64,000 nucleotides of DNA from Variovorax davisae (GCF_030316845.1 NZ_JASZYS010000004.1:62001-126000); one strand, 5' to 3'. Positions 8,186 to 19,127 are shown, numbered from the stretch's first letter. Program-made: numbers and translations. Notes: generated by a model not told the origin, from the letters alone.

Positions 8186-9868
8186 TCACCAGTTTCTGAA
8201 TCGCTTCGGGGGCTGGTAGAGCCCGCCCGAGGCCCGCACCAGGTCGCGCATGCTGCGCGCGGCCAGCAGGTTGCGGGTGGCCTGGCGCGGATCGATGCCG
8301 AGGTCCTCCGGCCGGCGGATCACGCCGCGGTCGCGCAGGTTCTCGACCGCGCGCCGGTCGCGCCCGAGGCCGACCGCCGTGTAGCCGGCCACGCCGCGGA
8401 TCGCCTGCTCGCGCTCCGCGTCGGTGCGGCACAGCAGCAGGTTGGCGATGCCTTCCTCGGTCAGGATGTGCGTCACGTCGTCGCCATAGATCATGATCGG
8501 CGGCAGGTCCATGCCGGCCTGCGCCTGCAAGGTCCAGGCATCGAGCCGGTCGACGAAGGCCGGCTGCATGTGCTCGCGGAAGGTCTCGACCATCTGCACC
8601 ACCAGCTTCTGCCCGCGCGGCGTGCCGGCGGCGCCGCTGCGTCCGGCGCGCGCCTCGCGCCCGGCCTTGAGCCAGGCGGGGCTGGCATGGCGCCGGCCGC
8701 GCGCGTCGGCGCCCATGTTGGGCGCGCCGCCGAAGCCGGCGATGCGGCCCAGCGTGGCGGTCGAGCTGTTGCCGTCGAGGTCGATCTGCAGGGTCGAGCC
8801 GATGAACAGGTCGCAGGCATAGTGGCCCGCGGCCTGGCAGAGGGCGCGGTTGCTGCGCAGGCTGCCGTCGGGCCCGGTGAAGAAGACATCGGAGCGGGCG
8901 CGGATGTAGTCCTCCATGCCCAGCTCCGAGCCGAAGGAATGCACCGATTCCACCCAGCCGGCTTCGATCGCGGGGATCAGCGCCGGATGCGGGTTCAAGG
9001 CCCAGTGCTTGCCGATCCTGCCCTTGAGCCCCAGCGATTCGCCGTAGGTCGGCAGCAGCAGCTCGATGGCCGCGGTGTCGAAGCCGATGCCGTGGTTGAG
9101 GCGCTGCACGCCGTACTCGGCGTAGATGCCCTTGATCGCCATCATCGCCATCAGCACCTGGATCTCGCTGATCTGCGCCGGGTCGCGCGTGAACAGCGGC
9201 TCGATGACGTTGGGCCGCGGCGCCTTGACCACGAAGCTCACCCAGTCGGCAGGGATGTCGACGCGCGGCAGCGTGGTGGTCTTGCCGTCCACCAGCTCGT
9301 TCACCTGGGCGATCACGATGCCGCCCGAGAACGCCGTCGCTTCGACGATCACCGGCGTGTCTTCGGTGTTCGGGCCGGTGTAGAGGTTGCCCTCGGCATC
9401 GGCCGCGTGCGCCGCGACCAGCGCCACCTGGGGCGTGAGGTCGACGAAGTAGCGGGCGAAGAGTTCGAGGTAGGTGTGGATGGCGCCGATCTCGATCCGC
9501 CCCGCCGACACCAGCTGGGCCAGCCGCGCGCCCTGCGGTCCCGAGAAGCTGAAGTCGAGCCGCGCCGCGACGCCGTTCTCGAACACGTCGAGGTGTTCCG
9601 GCAGCGCCAGCACCGACTGCACCATGTGCAGGCCGTGCACCCGCGCCGGATCGACCTGTACCAGCGCGCGGGCCAGGAAGTCGGCCTGCTTCTGGTTGTT
9701 GCCTTCGAGGCAGACCCGGTCGCCCGGCGCCAGCACGGCTTCGAGCAAGCTGCCGATGGCTTCGGTGTCGACCCGCTTGCCGCTGAGTCGCGGGCCGAGG
9801 GCGCCGGCCGCACGCGCGAGGCGCGCGGCGCGGTTGTCGGCCTTGGTGTTCCAGTTCGTGCGTTCCAT
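8186..9868 (-). CDS. mdcA: malonate decarboxylase alpha subunit MdcA (acetyl-S-ACP:malonate ACP transferase)
   Basis: A 560-residue CoA-transferase-like subunit that swaps acetyl for malonate on the carrier protein. LEGNNQKQADFLARAL near residue 54, the EGNLYTGPNTEDTPVIVEATAF region (split across residues 170-192) and the GFGGAPNMGADARGRRHASP segment near 400 are typical of MdcA. It is the first enzyme gene after the transporter pair, ten bases downstream of madM. Length agrees with the usual 550-560. Confidence 0.96.
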   Translation of the reverse strand: MERTNWNTKADNRAARLARAAGALGPRLSGKRVDTEAIGSLLEAVLAPGDRVCLEGNNQKQADFLARALVQVDPARVHGLHMVQSVLALPEHLDVFENGVAARLDFSFSGPQGARLAQLVSAGRIEIGAIHTYLELFARYFVDLTPQVALVAAHAADAEGNLYTGPNTEDTPVIVEATAFSGGIVIAQVNELVDGKTTTLPRVDIPADWVSFVVKAPRPNVIEPLFTRDPAQISEIQVLMAMMAIKGIYAEYGVQRLNHGIGFDTAAIELLLPTYGESLGLKGRIGKHWALNPHPALIPAIEAGWVESVHSFGSELGMEDYIRARSDVFFTGPDGSLRSNRALCQAAGHYACDLFIGSTLQIDLDGNSSTATLGRIAGFGGAPNMGADARGRRHASPAWLKAGREARAGRSGAAGTPRGQKLVVQMVETFREHMQPAFVDRLDAWTLQAQAGMDLPPIMIYGDDVTHILTEEGIANLLLCRTDAEREQAIRGVAGYTAVGLGRDRRAVENLRDRGVIRRPEDLGIDPRQATRNLLAARSMRDLVRASGGLYQPPKRFRNW

Positions 9869-9878
9869 GGGGTGTCCC

Positions 9879-10643
9879 TCAGCCCACCAGTGCCTTGGTG
9901 GCGAAAAACAGCAGCGACGGGCCGAGCAGGCAGCCGAGGCCGGTGTGGAAGGTGGCGACCAGCGCGCCGTACGGCACCAGCTTGCGGTCGGTGGCGGCCA
10001 GTCCCGCCGAGACGCCGCTCACCGTGCCGGCCAGTCCGCCGAACACCATCGCCGAGCGCGGCGTCTTCAGGCCCAGGAAGCGCGCCGCGATCGGCGTGCC
10101 CACCATCACGAGGATGGCCTTGACCAGTCCGGTCGCGATGCTGAGCGCCATCACGTCCGGGCTGGCGCCGATGGCCGCGCCCGTCACGGGGCCGACGATG
10201 TAGGTCACGGCGCCGGCGCCGATGGTGGTCATGCTCACAGCGTCCGAGTAGCCGAAGCTCCAGGCGATGCCGGCGCCGACGACGAAGGGCAGCACCGTGC
10301 CGAGCAGCAGCGACACGACGCCGATCAGCCCGGCCTTGCGCGCCTCGGTGGCCTGCACCTCGAACGCGGTGGCGACGATGGCGAAGTCGCGCAGCATCGC
10401 GCCGCCCATCAGCCCGATGCCGCCGAACAGCGTCATGTCGGCCAGCCCCTTGTGGCCACCCGTCTGGGTGCCGCCCCAGTAGGCGAGCGCCAGGCCGATC
10501 ACGATCGCGATGGCCGAGCCGTGGACGCGGCCGAAGGTCAGCCGGCGCGAGATCTGGCCCGACAGCAGGATGACCAGGCCGACCACCGCGAAGGCGGTCA
10601 CGAGGCCGTTCTGGACCGCGGCTTTTTCGAGGATGTCGATCAT
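9879..10643 (-). CDS. madM: malonate transporter subunit MadM
   Basis: The 254-residue larger half of the two-subunit MadLM malonate carrier, with about eight or nine hydrophobic segments and glycine-rich motifs GGIGLMGGAMLRDFAIVATA and GAGAVTYIVGPVTGAAIGAS. MadL and MadM together import malonate with a cation (sodium or protons in known members). It starts four bases after the madL stop. Some authors use the names mdcL and mdcM. Confidence 0.93.
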   Translation of the reverse strand: MIDILEKAAVQNGLVTAFAVVGLVILLSGQISRRLTFGRVHGSAIAIVIGLALAYWGGTQTGGHKGLADMTLFGGIGLMGGAMLRDFAIVATAFEVQATEARKAGLIGVVSLLLGTVLPFVVGAGIAWSFGYSDAVSMTTIGAGAVTYIVGPVTGAAIGASPDVMALSIATGLVKAILVMVGTPIAARFLGLKTPRSAMVFGGLAGTVSGVSAGLAATDRKLVPYGALVATFHTGLGCLLGPSLLFFATKALVG

Positions 10644-10647
10644 GGCG

Positions 10648-11064
10648 TCACTCCGCGTCGGCCAGCAGGGGGTTGTCGTGCAGGGTCGGCGCGCCATCGG
10701 TCTGCGCCTGCGGCCGCTCGGTCCGATTGATCACGGCGATCACGCAGGCACAGACCGCCACGGCGGCGATGGCCGACAGCAGCGCGACCGGGCCGCCGCG
10801 CAGGGCCGACACCATGTCCTGCTGCGCCGCCATGGCGACGACGACCGGGATGTAGAGCGCGCCCCAGTACTCGACGCCGAGTTCCGTCAGCTTCGGCAAC
10901 ATGCTGTGCCGCTGCATGTAAATGCGGGCGAAGATCAGCAGCAGCATGGCGATGCCGACGCCGCCGACGTTGGTCTTGACGCCGAGCGCCTGCCCCAGAA
11001 GATCCCCGAGAAAGATGCCCAGCAGGTGGCACACGGCCAGCAGGGCGGTACCGAATATGATCAT
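10648..11064 (-). CDS. madL: malonate transporter subunit MadL
   Basis: A 138-residue membrane protein with four hydrophobic segments, the small partner of MadM. The opening MIIFGTALLAVCHLLGIFLG and the KTNVGGVGIAMLLLIFARIY segment match MadL. It is the first structural gene downstream of mdcR and is preceded by an operator-like dyad about 65-90 bases before its ATG, so the operon promoter probably lies in this gap. Having uptake genes ahead of mdcA matches the mdcLMACDEGBH order known from Acinetobacter. Confidence 0.92.
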   Translation of the reverse strand: MIIFGTALLAVCHLLGIFLGDLLGQALGVKTNVGGVGIAMLLLIFARIYMQRHSMLPKLTELGVEYWGALYIPVVVAMAAQQDMVSALRGGPVALLSAIAAVAVCACVIAVINRTERPQAQTDGAPTLHDNPLLADAE

Positions 11065-11128
11065 CCGCTCGTCTCCTTGGATTCGCCGTCCGGAATCGCG
11101 GCGCTGTGGAGACGAACGGTACCGGTGG

Positions 11129-11154
11129 CCCCCGTCCCGATCAATTAACGGGGG
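11129..11154. promoter_or_regulatory. inverted repeat in the mdcR-madL gap, candidate MdcR operator
   Basis: CCCCCGT (11129-11135) and ACGGGGG (11148-11154) are perfect inverted copies separated by 12 bases with an AT-rich centre (GATCAATTA). The dyad lies between the mdcR stop and the madL start, where a LysR-type regulator would bind to control madL and the following genes. LysR sites usually have 15-bp T-N11-A dyads, so this is a candidate only; it could also be a hairpin at the end of mdcR mRNA. Confidence 0.4.
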
Positions 11155-11208
11155 ACGGCGACCCTTACGCCGCGTGAAACGGTCGCGGGTAAACCCTGGG
11201 CAGCAGTG

Positions 11209-12123
11209 TCAGGAGAGATCGGCCTTCGAGCTGCGGCACAGGGCCAGCAGGGCCAGCAGATTGGGGTCGCGCTCGCGGGTGCGCAGGAAGTTCACCGCGA
11301 TGGTCTGGCGCACCAGGTACTTCGCCTGCAGCGGAACCAGCCGCACGTTGGGCGGCAGCGCGCCGCGCACCCGCCCGGGCAGCAGGGTGTAGCCCACGCC
11401 GCCGCTCACCAGGTTCATGAGCGAGAAGATGTCGCCCGTCTGCATCACCACGTTGGGGGCGAATTCAGCGATGCGGAACGACTCCATGAAGCCGCTGTAG
11501 GTCACGAAGCCCTCGGACAGGCTGACGAAGCGCTCGTCGGCGCAGGCGCCGAGGTCGACCTCCGTCATCCCGGCGTAGCGGGAGTCGAGCGGCGCGGCGA
11601 AGAAGATGTCGTCCTCGAACAGCGGCTCTGATTCCACGTCGGGCGCCTCGCCGGGGATCGCCATCAGCACCGCGTCGACGCCGCCGTCGCGCAGCTTCTG
11701 CAGCAGGTCGGCGTTCGAGCCCAGCACCAGCTCGGTGTGGAGCTCGGGCCTGCGCTGCTTCATCCCCATGATGACCTTGGGCACGGTCCGGCTGGTCAGG
11801 GAAAAAAGCGACCCGATGCGGATCCGGTCGGCCGAATAGCCTGCCACCTGGCGCGTCGCCCGGATGCCTTCCGACAGCGTGCGCACCACGTCCCGGGCGA
11901 CGTCGGCCAGCGTCTTGGCGGCGTCCGTGGGCAGCAGGTTGCGGCCTTCAAGACGGAACAGCGCGCAGCGGGTGCCGGTTTCCAGCGAATGCAGGGCCCG
12001 GTGCACGCTGACCGTGCTGATGTCGAGCCGCTCGGCGGTGCGCGCGAGATTGCCGGTCTCCATGAACACGAGCAGGATCTCCAACTTGCGGAAGGTGATT
12101 TCTTCGTCGACGAGGAAAGTCAT
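11209..12123 (-). CDS. mdcR: LysR-family transcriptional regulator of malonate genes
   Basis: A 304-residue LysR-type regulator with a winged helix-turn-helix at residues 9-67 (FRKLEILLVFMETGNLARTA, then STVSVHRALHSLE) and a periplasmic-binding-like effector domain after residue 90 (RIRIGSLFSLTSRTVPKVI). Known MdcR proteins activate malonate decarboxylase genes in response to malonate. It is transcribed in the same direction as the operon, 144 bases upstream of madL, and divergently from uvrA. Confidence 0.88.
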   Translation of the reverse strand: MTFLVDEEITFRKLEILLVFMETGNLARTAERLDISTVSVHRALHSLETGTRCALFRLEGRNLLPTDAAKTLADVARDVVRTLSEGIRATRQVAGYSADRIRIGSLFSLTSRTVPKVIMGMKQRRPELHTELVLGSNADLLQKLRDGGVDAVLMAIPGEAPDVESEPLFEDDIFFAAPLDSRYAGMTEVDLGACADERFVSLSEGFVTYSGFMESFRIAEFAPNVVMQTGDIFSLMNLVSGGVGYTLLPGRVRGALPPNVRLVPLQAKYLVRQTIAVNFLRTRERDPNLLALLALCRSSKADLS

Positions 12124-12222
12124 ATGTGTCCGTGTGTAATTATTTCATGCACGGTCCGGCGGGGAAGCCCCCGCGTAGCGCGCAACCATACGCCCACGCG
12201 GGCGAGGGCCGCGCCGGCTTCC

Positions 12223-12228
12223 TAGAAT
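12223..12228 (+). promoter_or_regulatory. -10 box candidate (TAGAAT) for uvrA
   Basis: TAGAAT lies 25 bases before the ATG at 12254. If used, transcription would start near 12236, after an upstream in-frame ATG at 12227, so it supports 12254 as the real start. A matching -35 is not evident. Confidence 0.4.
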
Positions 12229-12253
12229 GTCTGCCCCACCCCGCAAGGCATTC

Positions 12254-15200
12254 ATGACACAGGGCTCCATCCGGATTCGCGGTGCACGTCAGCACAACCT
12301 CCAGAACCTCGACCTCGACATCCGCACCGGCGAGATGACGGTGGTCACCGGGCCGAGCGGCTCGGGCAAGTCGAGCCTGGTGTTCGACACCCTCTATGCC
12401 GAAGGCCAGCGGCGCTATGTCGAGACCTTCTCGGCCTACGCGCGCCAGTTCCTCGACCGGATGGACAAGCCGGCGGTCGACAAGGTGGAGGGGGTGCCGC
12501 CCGCGATCGCGATCGACCAGACCAATCCGGTGCGCTCCTCGCGCTCCACCGTCGGCACCATGACCGAGCTCAACGACCACCTGAAGCTGCTGTTCGCGCG
12601 CGCGGCCCAGTTGTTCGACCGCGAGACCGCCCTGCCGGTGCGGCACGACTCGCCCGATTCGATCTACGCCGAACTGCTGTCGCGCGCCGCCGCGGCCGGC
12701 GATCCGCGGGTCGTCCTGACCTTCCCGGTCGAGTTGCCGGCCAGCACCTCGACCGAGGAAGTCACGCAGTGGCTGTCGGCCAGCGGCTTCACGCGGGTGC
12801 AGGCCGAGCGCGAGGTGGCGACCCCGACCGGCCCGCGCAAGGTGCTCGACGTGGTGGCCGACCGTTTCCGCATGGCCAACGCCGAGCGCGCGCGCGTGGT
12901 CGAAGCGATCGAGGTCGCGCTGAAGCGCGGCAGCGGGCGGCTGACCGTGTATGCGGTGGCGGCCGACGAGGGCGCCGAGCCGGACATCTGGAAGTTCTCC
13001 ACCGGGCTGCACTGCCCCGAGAGCGACATCCGCTACGCCGATCCGATCCCCTCGATGTTCTCGTTCAACTCGGCGGTCGGCGCCTGCGAGACCTGCCGCG
13101 GCTTCGGCCGCGTGATCGGCGTCGACCTCGGGCTGGTGATTCCGAACGACAAGCTCACCTTGCGCGCCGGCGCCATCAAGACCATCCAGACGCCGGCCTG
13201 GAAGGAGGCGCAGGACGACCTCATGCGCCATGCCGAAGACGCCGGCATACCGCGCGACACGCCCTGGAACAAGCTCACGGCCGAGCAGCGCCACTGGGTG
13301 ATCGAAGGCTCGCCGAACTGGAAGGGCAAGTGGAACCAGCAGTGGTATGGCGTGCGCCGCTTCTTCGCCTACCTGGAGAGCAAGGCCTACAAGATGCACA
13401 TCCGCGTGCTCTTGTCGAAGTACCGCAGCTACACCCCGTGCCCGACCTGCGCCGGCGCCCGGCTCGAACTCGAGAGCCTGCTGTGGCGCATCGGCAGCAA
13501 GGAAGACGCCGACGCCGTGCTGGCGCCGGCCAGGCGCTTCATGCCGGTCGGCGTGAAATGGTCGCGCGAACAGCTCGAGGCCCTGCCGGGCCTGTGCCTG
13601 CACGACCTGATGCTGTTGCCGATCGAGCGCCTGCGCCGCCTGTTCGACCGCATCGAAAGCCACGGCAACAGCAGCAGCGCGAGCGAGGGCGACATCCAGG
13701 CGCTCAAGCTGCTGTTCGAGGAGATCACGACCCGGCTGCGCTACCTGCACGACGTCGGCATCGGCTACCTCACGCTCGACCGCCAGAGCCGCACCTTGTC
13801 GGGCGGCGAGGTGCAGCGCATCAACCTCACGACCGCGCTCGGCACCTCGCTGGTCAACACCCTGTTCGTGCTCGACGAGCCCAGCATCGGCCTGCATCCG
13901 CGCGACATGAACCGCATCACCGAGGCCATGCTGCGGCTGCGCGACGCCGGCAACACGCTGGTGGTGGTCGAGCACGACCCGGCCGTGATGCTGGCCGCCG
14001 ACCGGGTGATCGACATGGGCCCGGGTCCCGGCATCCGCGGCGGCCAGATCGTCTTCGACGGCAGCACCGATGCGCTGCGCGATGCCGAGACCCTGACCGG
14101 CCAGTACCTGGGCGGGCGCAAGCAGATCGGCATGGGCTTCCGCCGCATGGTCAGCGACAACACGCCGCGCCTGATCCTCGAAGGCGTGCGCGAGCACAAC
14201 CTGCAGGACATCACGGTCGAGCTGCCGCTGTCGCGCCTGGTCTGCATCACCGGTGTCAGCGGCTCGGGCAAGTCGACCTTGGTGCAGGACGTGCTGGCGC
14301 CGGCCCTGATGCGGCACTTCGGCAAGGCGACCGAAAGCCCGGGGGCGCACGACCGCATGCTGGGCGCCGATCACCTGAGCGACGTGGTCTTCGTCGACCA
14401 GTCGCCGATCGGCAAGACGGCGCGCTCCAACCCGGCGAGCTACGTCGGCGCCTGGGACGCGATCCGCGAGATCTTCGCCACCGCGGCGCTGTCGCGCCAG
14501 CGCGGCTACACGGCCTCGAAGTTCAGCTTCAACAGCGGCGACGGCCGCTGCCCGACCTGCGGCGGCTCGGGCTTCGAGCATGTCGAGATGCAGTTCCTGT
14601 CGGACGTGTATTTGCGCTGCCCCGATTGCGACGGCAAGCGCTACCGGCCCGAGATCCTCGAGGTGACGATTGAGCGGGCGGGCCGCAACCTCAACGTCGC
14701 CGACGTGCTCGACCTCACGGTGGCCGAGGCCGCCGCGGCCTTCGGCAACGACCGCGAGGTGCTGCGCGTGCTGCAGCCGATCGTCGACGTCGGCCTCGAC
14801 TACGTGAAGCTGGGCCAGCCGGTGCCGACATTGAGCGGCGGCGAGGCCCAGCGCCTGAAGCTCGCGGGCTTCCTGGCCGAGGCCGCCAAGAGCGGCAGCG
14901 CCAGCAAGCAGCCGCTGGCGCGCAAGGGCACCTTGTTCCTGTTCGACGAGCCGACCACCGGCCTGCACTTCGACGACATCGCACGCCTGATGCGGGCGCT
15001 GCGCAAGCTGCTCGATGCCGGCCATTCGCTGGTCGTGATCGAGCACAACCTCGACGTCATCCGCGCCAGCGACTGGATCATCGACCTCGGCCCCGAAGGC
15101 GGCGAGGGCGGCGGCCAGGTGGTGGCGGTCGGCACGCCCGAGCAGGTGCGCGAGAACCCTGTCTCGCTGACCGGCGCGGCGCTGGCCGACTACGAACTGG

Positions 15201-18058
15201 CGGTCGGCCCGGGCGCCTACAAGGTGGCGGAGCGCGCGGCGCGCTCCTATGCGGCCCGGGTGCAGCCGGCGCCGGGGCGCGAGGCGATCCAGATCGTCAA
15301 TGCGCGCGAGCACAACCTCAAGAACCTCTCGGTCGACATCCCGCGCGGCAAGTTCAGCGTGGTCACCGGCGTCAGCGGTTCGGGCAAGTCGACGCTGGCC
15401 TTCGACATCCTGTTCAACGAAGGGCAGCGGCGCTACCTCGAATCGCTCAACGCCTATGCGCGCAGCATCGTGCAGCCGGCGGGCCGGCCCGAGGTCGATG
15501 CGGTCTACGGCATTCCGCCCACCGTGGCGATCGAGCAGCGGCTGTCGCGCGGCGGCCGCAAGAGCACGGTCGGCACCACCACCGAGGTCTGGCACTTCCT
15601 GCGCCTGCTCTACGTCAAGCTCGGCATCCAGCACTGCATCCACGACGGCGCCGCGGTGCAGCCGCAGACGCCCGACAGCATCGCGGCCCAGCTGCTGAAG
15701 AACTTCAAGGGCCAGCACATCGGCCTCTTGGCGCCCCTGGTGAGCAACCGCAAGGGCGTCTACACCGAGCTGGCCGACTGGGCGCGGCCGCGCGGCTTCA
15801 CCCACCTGCGGGTCGACGGCGAGTTCCTGCCGACCACGGGCTTCCCGCGCATCGACCGCTTCAAGGAGCACAGCATCGAGCTGCCGGTGGCCAGCCTCGA
15901 CGTGCTGCCGGCGCAGGAGACCGAGCTGCGCCAGGCGCTGACCCGCGCGCTCGAACACGGCAAGGGCGTGGTCCACGTGCTGAGCGACCTCACGGGCCTG
16001 CGGGCCGCGATGATGGCCGGCGCGCCGACGCTGGGCATCGGCCACGCCCATGTGTTCTCGACCCTGCGCGCCTGCCCGGTGTGCAGCACCAGCTACGCGG
16101 AGCTCGACCCGCGCCTGTTCTCCTACAACAGCAAGCACGGCTGGTGCCCCGATTGCGTGGGCACCGGCGTCAAGCTCACCAAGGAGCAGCGCAAGGTCTA
16201 CGACGACTCGGTGATGGCCGACGACCAGAAGGGGCGCGAGCAGACCTTCGCCGAGCCCGAGGCGGAGGACGTGGGCGACGTGGCCTGTCCGACCTGCGAA
16301 GGCACGCGGCTCAATGCGACCGCGCGCGCCGTGCTGTTCGGCGAGGGCGGCGGCATCGGCATCACCGAGCTGGCGCGCATGAGCGTGAGCGACATCCGCG
16401 TCTGGTTCGAGAACGTGGTGCTGAGCGGCCGGCAGGCCGAGATCGCGCGCGACCTGGTGCCGGAGATCAAGAGCCGGCTCGAGTTCCTCGAAGAGGTCGG
16501 GCTGGGCTACCTCACGCTCGACCGCGGCGCGCCGACCCTGAGCGGCGGCGAGGCGCAGCGGATCCGGCTCGCGGCGCAGCTCGGCAGCAACCTGCAGGGC
16601 GTCTGCTACGTGCTCGACGAGCCGACCATCGGCCTGCATGCGCGCGACAACCAGATCCTGCTCGACGCCCTGCACAAGCTCGGCGACAAGGGCAACACGC
16701 TGGTGGTGGTCGAGCACGACGAGGACACGATCCGGCGCGCCGACCACATCATCGACATCGGCCCCAGCGCTGGCAAGCGCGGCGGCCGGCTGGTCGCCGA
16801 AGGCAGCGTGGCCGACATCGAGGGCGCCGGCGAGTCGCAGACCGGCCGCTATCTGCGCGAGGCGATCCGGCATCCGCTGCAGGCCCGGCGCGGCGTGCCT
16901 TCGCCCGAGCCGGGGGCTCCGGGCTGGCTGAGCGTGAGCGGGGCCGACCTGCACAACCTGAAGGATGTCGCGGTCTCGCTGCCGCTGCACCGGCTGGTGG
17001 CTGTCACGGGCGTCAGCGGCTCGGGCAAGTCGACCCTGGCGCGCGACGTGCTGCTGGCCAACGTGTACGCGGTGGTGGTGCAGCGCATGACCAAGGCCGG
17101 CCGCGATGCCGATGCCGTGGGCAAGCATCCGAAGTGGGTCGGTTGCCGCGCGGTCGAGGGCTACGAGACCATCGACCGTGTGCTCGAGGTCGACCAGACG
17201 CCGATCGGCAAGACGCCGCGCAGCTGCCCGGCGACCTACATCGGCTTCTGGGACACGATCCGCAAGCTGTTCGCCGACACGCTGGAAGCCAAGGCGCGCG
17301 GCTACGGTCCGGCGCGCTTCAGCTTCAACACCGGCGAAGGCCGCTGCCCGGGCTGCGACGGTGCCGGCGTGCGAACCATCGAGATGAGCTTCCTGCCCGA
17401 CGTCAAGGTGGCCTGCGAGGTCTGCCACGGCGCGCGCTTCAACCCCGAGACGCTGGCCGTGAGCTGGCGCGGCAAGAGCATCGGCGACGTGCTGCAGATG
17501 GAGGTCGACGAGGCGGTCGAGTTCTTCGCCTCGATGCCCAACATCAGCCATCCGCTGCAGCTGCTGAAGGATGTCGGGCTCGGTTATCTCACGCTGGGCC
17601 AGCCCTCGCCCACGCTGTCGGGCGGCGAGGCGCAGCGCATCAAGCTGGTGACCGAACTCAGCAAGGTGCGCGACGACGTCACGCGGCGCGGCAACAAGGC
17701 GCCGCACACGCTCTACGTGCTCGACGAGCCGACGGTGGGCCTGCACATGGCCGACGTCGAGAAGCTGATCCACGTGCTGCACCGGCTGGTGAACGGCGGC
17801 CACAGCGTGGTGGTGATCGAGCACGACCTCGATGTCATCGCCGAGGCCGACTGGCTGATCGACCTGGGGCCCGAAGGCGGCAACGGGGGCGGGCGCGTCG
17901 TGGCTGCGGCGCCGCCGGAAGAGGTGGTGAAGCTGGGCACGCATACGGGCGTGGCGCTTGGTCCGGTGCTGGCGCGTTCTCGGGAGCGGCATGTGGTGCT
18001 GACGCTGCCGGTGCAGGAGCCGGCGGGCGTCTCTGCCAAGGTTCGAAAAGAGGCTTGA
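12254..18058 (+). CDS. uvrA: double-length UvrA excinuclease subunit (tandem fusion, four ABC domains)
   Basis: UvrA finds damaged DNA with UvrB in nucleotide excision repair. A normal UvrA has about 950 residues and two ABC ATPase halves; this protein has about 1934 and contains two UvrA copies in one chain. Walker A motifs lie near residues 35, 666, 1038 and 1585, and Walker B motifs [27 protein letters not shown] and DEPTVGLHM near 540, 896, 1452 and 1821, each with an LSGGE signature before it. Zinc-type CxxC pairs occur in both halves ([11 protein letters not shown] and [11 protein letters not shown]). Double UvrAs exist in other Proteobacteria. The start at 12254 is preferred over 12227 because of the -10 box. 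Confidence 0.94.
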   Translation: MTQGSIRIRGARQHNLQNLDLDIRTGEMTVVTGPSGSGKSSLVFDTLYAEGQRRYVETFSAYARQFLDRMDKPAVDKVEGVPPAIAIDQTNPVRSSRSTVGTMTELNDHLKLLFARAAQLFDRETALPVRHDSPDSIYAELLSRAAAAGDPRVVLTFPVELPASTSTEEVTQWLSASGFTRVQAEREVATPTGPRKVLDVVADRFRMANAERARVVEAIEVALKRGSGRLTVYAVAADEGAEPDIWKFSTGLHCPESDIRYADPIPSMFSFNSAVGACETCRGFGRVIGVDLGLVIPNDKLTLRAGAIKTIQTPAWKEAQDDLMRHAEDAGIPRDTPWNKLTAEQRHWVIEGSPNWKGKWNQQWYGVRRFFAYLESKAYKMHIRVLLSKYRSYTPCPTCAGARLELESLLWRIGSKEDADAVLAPARRFMPVGVKWSREQLEALPGLCLHDLMLLPIERLRRLFDRIESHGNSSSASEGDIQALKLLFEEITTRLRYLHDVGIGYLTLDRQSRTLSGGEVQRINLTTALGTSLVNTLFVLDEPSIGLHPRDMNRITEAMLRLRDAGNTLVVVEHDPAVMLAADRVIDMGPGPGIRGGQIVFDGSTDALRDAETLTGQYLGGRKQIGMGFRRMVSDNTPRLILEGVREHNLQDITVELPLSRLVCITGVSGSGKSTLVQDVLAPALMRHFGKATESPGAHDRMLGADHLSDVVFVDQSPIGKTARSNPASYVGAWDAIREIFATAALSRQRGYTASKFSFNSGDGRCPTCGGSGFEHVEMQFLSDVYLRCPDCDGKRYRPEILEVTIERAGRNLNVADVLDLTVAEAAAAFGNDREVLRVLQPIVDVGLDYVKLGQPVPTLSGGEAQRLKLAGFLAEAAKSGSASKQPLARKGTLFLFDEPTTGLHFDDIARLMRALRKLLDAGHSLVVIEHNLDVIRASDWIIDLGPEGGEGGGQVVAVGTPEQVRENPVSLTGAALADYELAVGPGAYKVAERAARSYAARVQPAPGREAIQIVNAREHNLKNLSVDIPRGKFSVVTGVSGSGKSTLAFDILFNEGQRRYLESLNAYARSIVQPAGRPEVDAVYGIPPTVAIEQRLSRGGRKSTVGTTTEVWHFLRLLYVKLGIQHCIHDGAAVQPQTPDSIAAQLLKNFKGQHIGLLAPLVSNRKGVYTELADWARPRGFTHLRVDGEFLPTTGFPRIDRFKEHSIELPVASLDVLPAQETELRQALTRALEHGKGVVHVLSDLTGLRAAMMAGAPTLGIGHAHVFSTLRACPVCSTSYAELDPRLFSYNSKHGWCPDCVGTGVKLTKEQRKVYDDSVMADDQKGREQTFAEPEAEDVGDVACPTCEGTRLNATARAVLFGEGGGIGITELARMSVSDIRVWFENVVLSGRQAEIARDLVPEIKSRLEFLEEVGLGYLTLDRGAPTLSGGEAQRIRLAAQLGSNLQGVCYVLDEPTIGLHARDNQILLDALHKLGDKGNTLVVVEHDEDTIRRADHIIDIGPSAGKRGGRLVAEGSVADIEGAGESQTGRYLREAIRHPLQARRGVPSPEPGAPGWLSVSGADLHNLKDVAVSLPLHRLVAVTGVSGSGKSTLARDVLLANVYAVVVQRMTKAGRDADAVGKHPKWVGCRAVEGYETIDRVLEVDQTPIGKTPRSCPATYIGFWDTIRKLFADTLEAKARGYGPARFSFNTGEGRCPGCDGAGVRTIEMSFLPDVKVACEVCHGARFNPETLAVSWRGKSIGDVLQMEVDEAVEFFASMPNISHPLQLLKDVGLGYLTLGQPSPTLSGGEAQRIKLVTELSKVRDDVTRRGNKAPHTLYVLDEPTVGLHMADVEKLIHVLHRLVNGGHSVVVIEHDLDVIAEADWLIDLGPEGGNGGGRVVAAAPPEEVVKLGTHTGVALGPVLARSRERHVVLTLPVQEPAGVSAKVRKEA

Positions 18059-18061
18059 TCG

Positions 18062-19108
18062 TTGCGTACCATCTACAACGACAGTCACGCCTTGCACCAC
18101 GGCAAGGTCGAGATGTTCCGGGGCGAACTCGTGCCGTGCTTCGAGGTGCCGGCGCGCGTCGACCATGTGCTTCGCGCCTTGAAGGCGCGCGGCCTCGGCG
18201 CCATCGAGGCGCCCGACGCCTTCGACGACGCCGCGATCGCGCGCGTGCATGCGCAGCGCTACCTCGATTTCCTGGCGGGCGCATGGGATGAATGGGTCGC
18301 CCTCGATCCGGCCAACGCCACACGCGATGCCTTGCCTTCCTACTGGCCGGTCCGCACCTTCCGCTCGGACGTGCTGCCGGCGAGCTTTCCCGCGCGCATG
18401 GGCCTGTTCTCGTACGACGCCGGCACGCCGCTGACCGCGGGCACCTGGACCGCGGCCCGCGCCGGCGCCCGCTGCGCATTGACGGCCGCGGCGCGCGTGC
18501 TGCAGGGCGATCGTGCGGCCTTCGCGCTCACGCGGCCGCCCGGCCACCATGCAGGCGCCGATTTCTTCGGCGGCTACTGCTTCCTCAACAACGCGGCCAT
18601 CGCGGCGCAGAGCCTGCGCGATGCCGGGGTCGAGCGCGTCGCGGTGCTCGACATCGACTACCACCACGGCAACGGCACGCAGGCGATCTTCTACGAGCGC
18701 GCCGATGTCCAGTTCACCAGCCTGCACGGCGATCCGCACACCGAGTATCCGTACTACCTCGGCTACGCCGACGAACGCGGTGCCGGCGCGGGGCTGGGCT
18801 GCAATCACAACCTGCCGCTGGCGCGCGGCAGCGGCTTCGGGCTGTGGCGGGAGGCGCTGTCGACGGCGCTGCGCGGCATCGCCGCCTTCCAGCCGGGCGC
18901 GCTGGTGGTCTCGCTCGGGCTCGACACCTTCGCGGGCGATCCGATCGCCGGCTTCACGCTCGCCACGCCCGACTACCTGCGCATCGGCGAAGACCTCGCC
19001 CGCGCGGGACTGCCGACCGTGTTCGTCTTCGAGGGCGGCTATGCCGTGGCCGAAGTCGGTGCCAACGCGGTCAACGTGCTCGACGGCTTCATGCAGCAGG
19101 CCGGCTGA
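18062..19108 (+). CDS. histone deacetylase-like acetylpolyamine amidohydrolase
   Basis: A 348-residue class II-like deacetylase of the arginase/deacetylase fold. The catalytic pair RPPGHHA, the zinc-ligand motif DIDYHHGNGTQAIFY and the GLDTFAGDP ligand are all intact, so it should be an active zinc deacylase, most likely on acetylpolyamines or other small amides. The short N-terminal insert (YNDSHALHH) is typical of the AphA branch. The start appears to be TTG at 18062, with AGAGG about ten bases upstream and three bases after the uvrA stop, suggesting co-transcription with uvrA. Confidence 0.9.
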   Translation: MRTIYNDSHALHHGKVEMFRGELVPCFEVPARVDHVLRALKARGLGAIEAPDAFDDAAIARVHAQRYLDFLAGAWDEWVALDPANATRDALPSYWPVRTFRSDVLPASFPARMGLFSYDAGTPLTAGTWTAARAGARCALTAAARVLQGDRAAFALTRPPGHHAGADFFGGYCFLNNAAIAAQSLRDAGVERVAVLDIDYHHGNGTQAIFYERADVQFTSLHGDPHTEYPYYLGYADERGAGAGLGCNHNLPLARGSGFGLWREALSTALRGIAAFQPGALVVSLGLDTFAGDPIAGFTLATPDYLRIGEDLARAGLPTVFVFEGGYAVAEVGANAVNVLDGFMQQAG

Positions 19109-19127
19109 CGCGGAGGCGACGCCACCG

